Positions 6,242-6,558 of a stretch of DNA of 6,558 nucleotides are shown one piece after another. The notes under the pieces are model-generated. The model saw nothing but the letters and a program-made list of their open reading frames with translations, did no database searches and was not told the DNA's origin. This stretch comes from Propionibacteriaceae bacterium (GTDB lineage: Bacteria > Actinomycetota > Actinomycetes > Propionibacteriales > Propionibacteriaceae). Every line of letters begins with the position of its first letter. The first letter of the stretch is position 1. The stretch is taken from NCBI GenBank assembly GCA_003451975.1, contig DMIX01000304.1, positions 1 to 6,558 on the forward strand, written 5' to 3'. A program made the translations under genes and the position numbers.

Positions 6242-6558
6242 CCTATTTCACCGGTCCCATGGACTGCGGAAAGTCGACATTGGCACTCCAAGTCGCCTAC
6301 ACCGAGACTCAGGCCAAGCGCGAGGGTCGGCTGTTCACCATGCTGGACCGGTCCGGGCAGGCCACGATCACCTCTCGAATCGGGTTGACCAGGCAGGCCC
6401 TCGAAGTCACCGCGGAGTTCGACTTCTGGACCTACGTGGTCACTGAGCTCACCAACGGTCGACGGGTGGACTTCCTGGTGTGCGATGAAGCGCAGTTCTA
6501 CGAGCCCGCGCACATCGATCAACTGGCCCGCATCACCGATGAGCTGCAAATCGACGTC
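6229..6558 (+). CDS. tdk: Thymidine kinase, N-terminal part (runs off the window)
   Basis: The first 110 residues of a type II (TK1-like) thymidine kinase, which phosphorylates thymidine to dTMP with ATP in nucleoside salvage in the cytoplasm. Seen are the Walker A loop GPMDCGKST (residues 9-17), the DRSGQATITSRIGL segment (40-53) equivalent to the family's conserved SR-x-G region, and the Walker B/catalytic motif CDEAQFY (85-91) with Glu87 as expected catalytic base. The zinc-binding cysteines and the thymidine-binding lasso lie beyond the window. The P-loop has Asp-Cys where E. coli has Phe-Ser, which I recall as the actinobacterial form. The start is GTG 6229, fixed by AGGAG 8 nt upstream; an upstream in-frame start is not apparent. 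It follows the phosphodiesterase gene by 55 bp with no terminator-like hairpin seen, so it is probably in the same transcription unit. Confidence 0.95.
   Translation, partial: MAELTYFTGPMDCGKSTLALQVAYTETQAKREGRLFTMLDRSGQATITSRIGLTRQALEVTAEFDFWTYVVTELTNGRRVDFLVCDEAQFYEPAHIDQLARITDELQIDV

Noticed and set aside
1..6558. Mobile element, phage, CRISPR, toxin-antitoxin or defence system
   Set aside because: No transposase, integrase, repeat array, terminal repeats or toxin-like small gene pairs are seen; all genes belong to core-type families with similar codon use.

Overview
The window is GC-rich (clearly above 60% by eye) with densely packed genes, GTG starts and high third-position GC. The protein families point to an actinomycete (Actinomycetota): a ParE/ParC-type topoisomerase IV pair, a DUF5998 protein with the Cys-x4-Cys-EADHG motif, an actinobacterial-type thymidine kinase with a GPMDCGKST P-loop, and an App1/DUF2183 protein. 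The presence of topoisomerase IV argues against Mycobacterium, which has only gyrase. The genus cannot be fixed from the sequence; a Propionibacteriales-like or related lineage is a guess.

Layout. Positions 1-382 (+) carry the 3' end of a type IIA topoisomerase B subunit, probably parE. It converges, with only 4 bp between stop codons, on a minus-strand block transcribed right to left: an App1-domain phosphatase (4411-3380), then parC (3350 or 3383 down to 903), then a small beta-carbonic anhydrase (881-387). Spacing in this block is tight: the App1 stop lies 29 bp before the ATG, or overlaps the alternative TTG, of parC, and 21 bp separate parC from the carbonic anhydrase. From a short divergent region (4412-4476) a plus-strand block runs rightward: a DUF5998 protein (4477-5064), a nucleotide pyrophosphatase/phosphodiesterase-like alkaline-phosphatase-superfamily enzyme (5061-6173, ATGA overlap) and the 5' part of thymidine kinase (6229 to the window end).

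How the genes relate. ParE and ParC together form topoisomerase IV (chromosome decatenation), but here they are encoded on opposite strands and separated by the carbonic anhydrase gene, so they cannot share one operon transcript. The plus-strand block joins a predicted nucleotide phosphodiesterase with a nucleoside-salvage kinase, which suggests nucleotide turnover; the DUF5998 protein has no known function. There is no sign of a mobile element, CRISPR array, tRNA or rRNA, and no gap above 300 bp lacks a gene. The window reads as ordinary core-chromosome actinobacterial sequence. The less ordinary items are the uncharacterised DUF5998 protein, the App1-parC junction, a perfect GC hairpin near the 3' end of parC, a TAGGGTG heptamer just ahead of two start codons, and a 22-codon frame between the phosphodiesterase and thymidine kinase.
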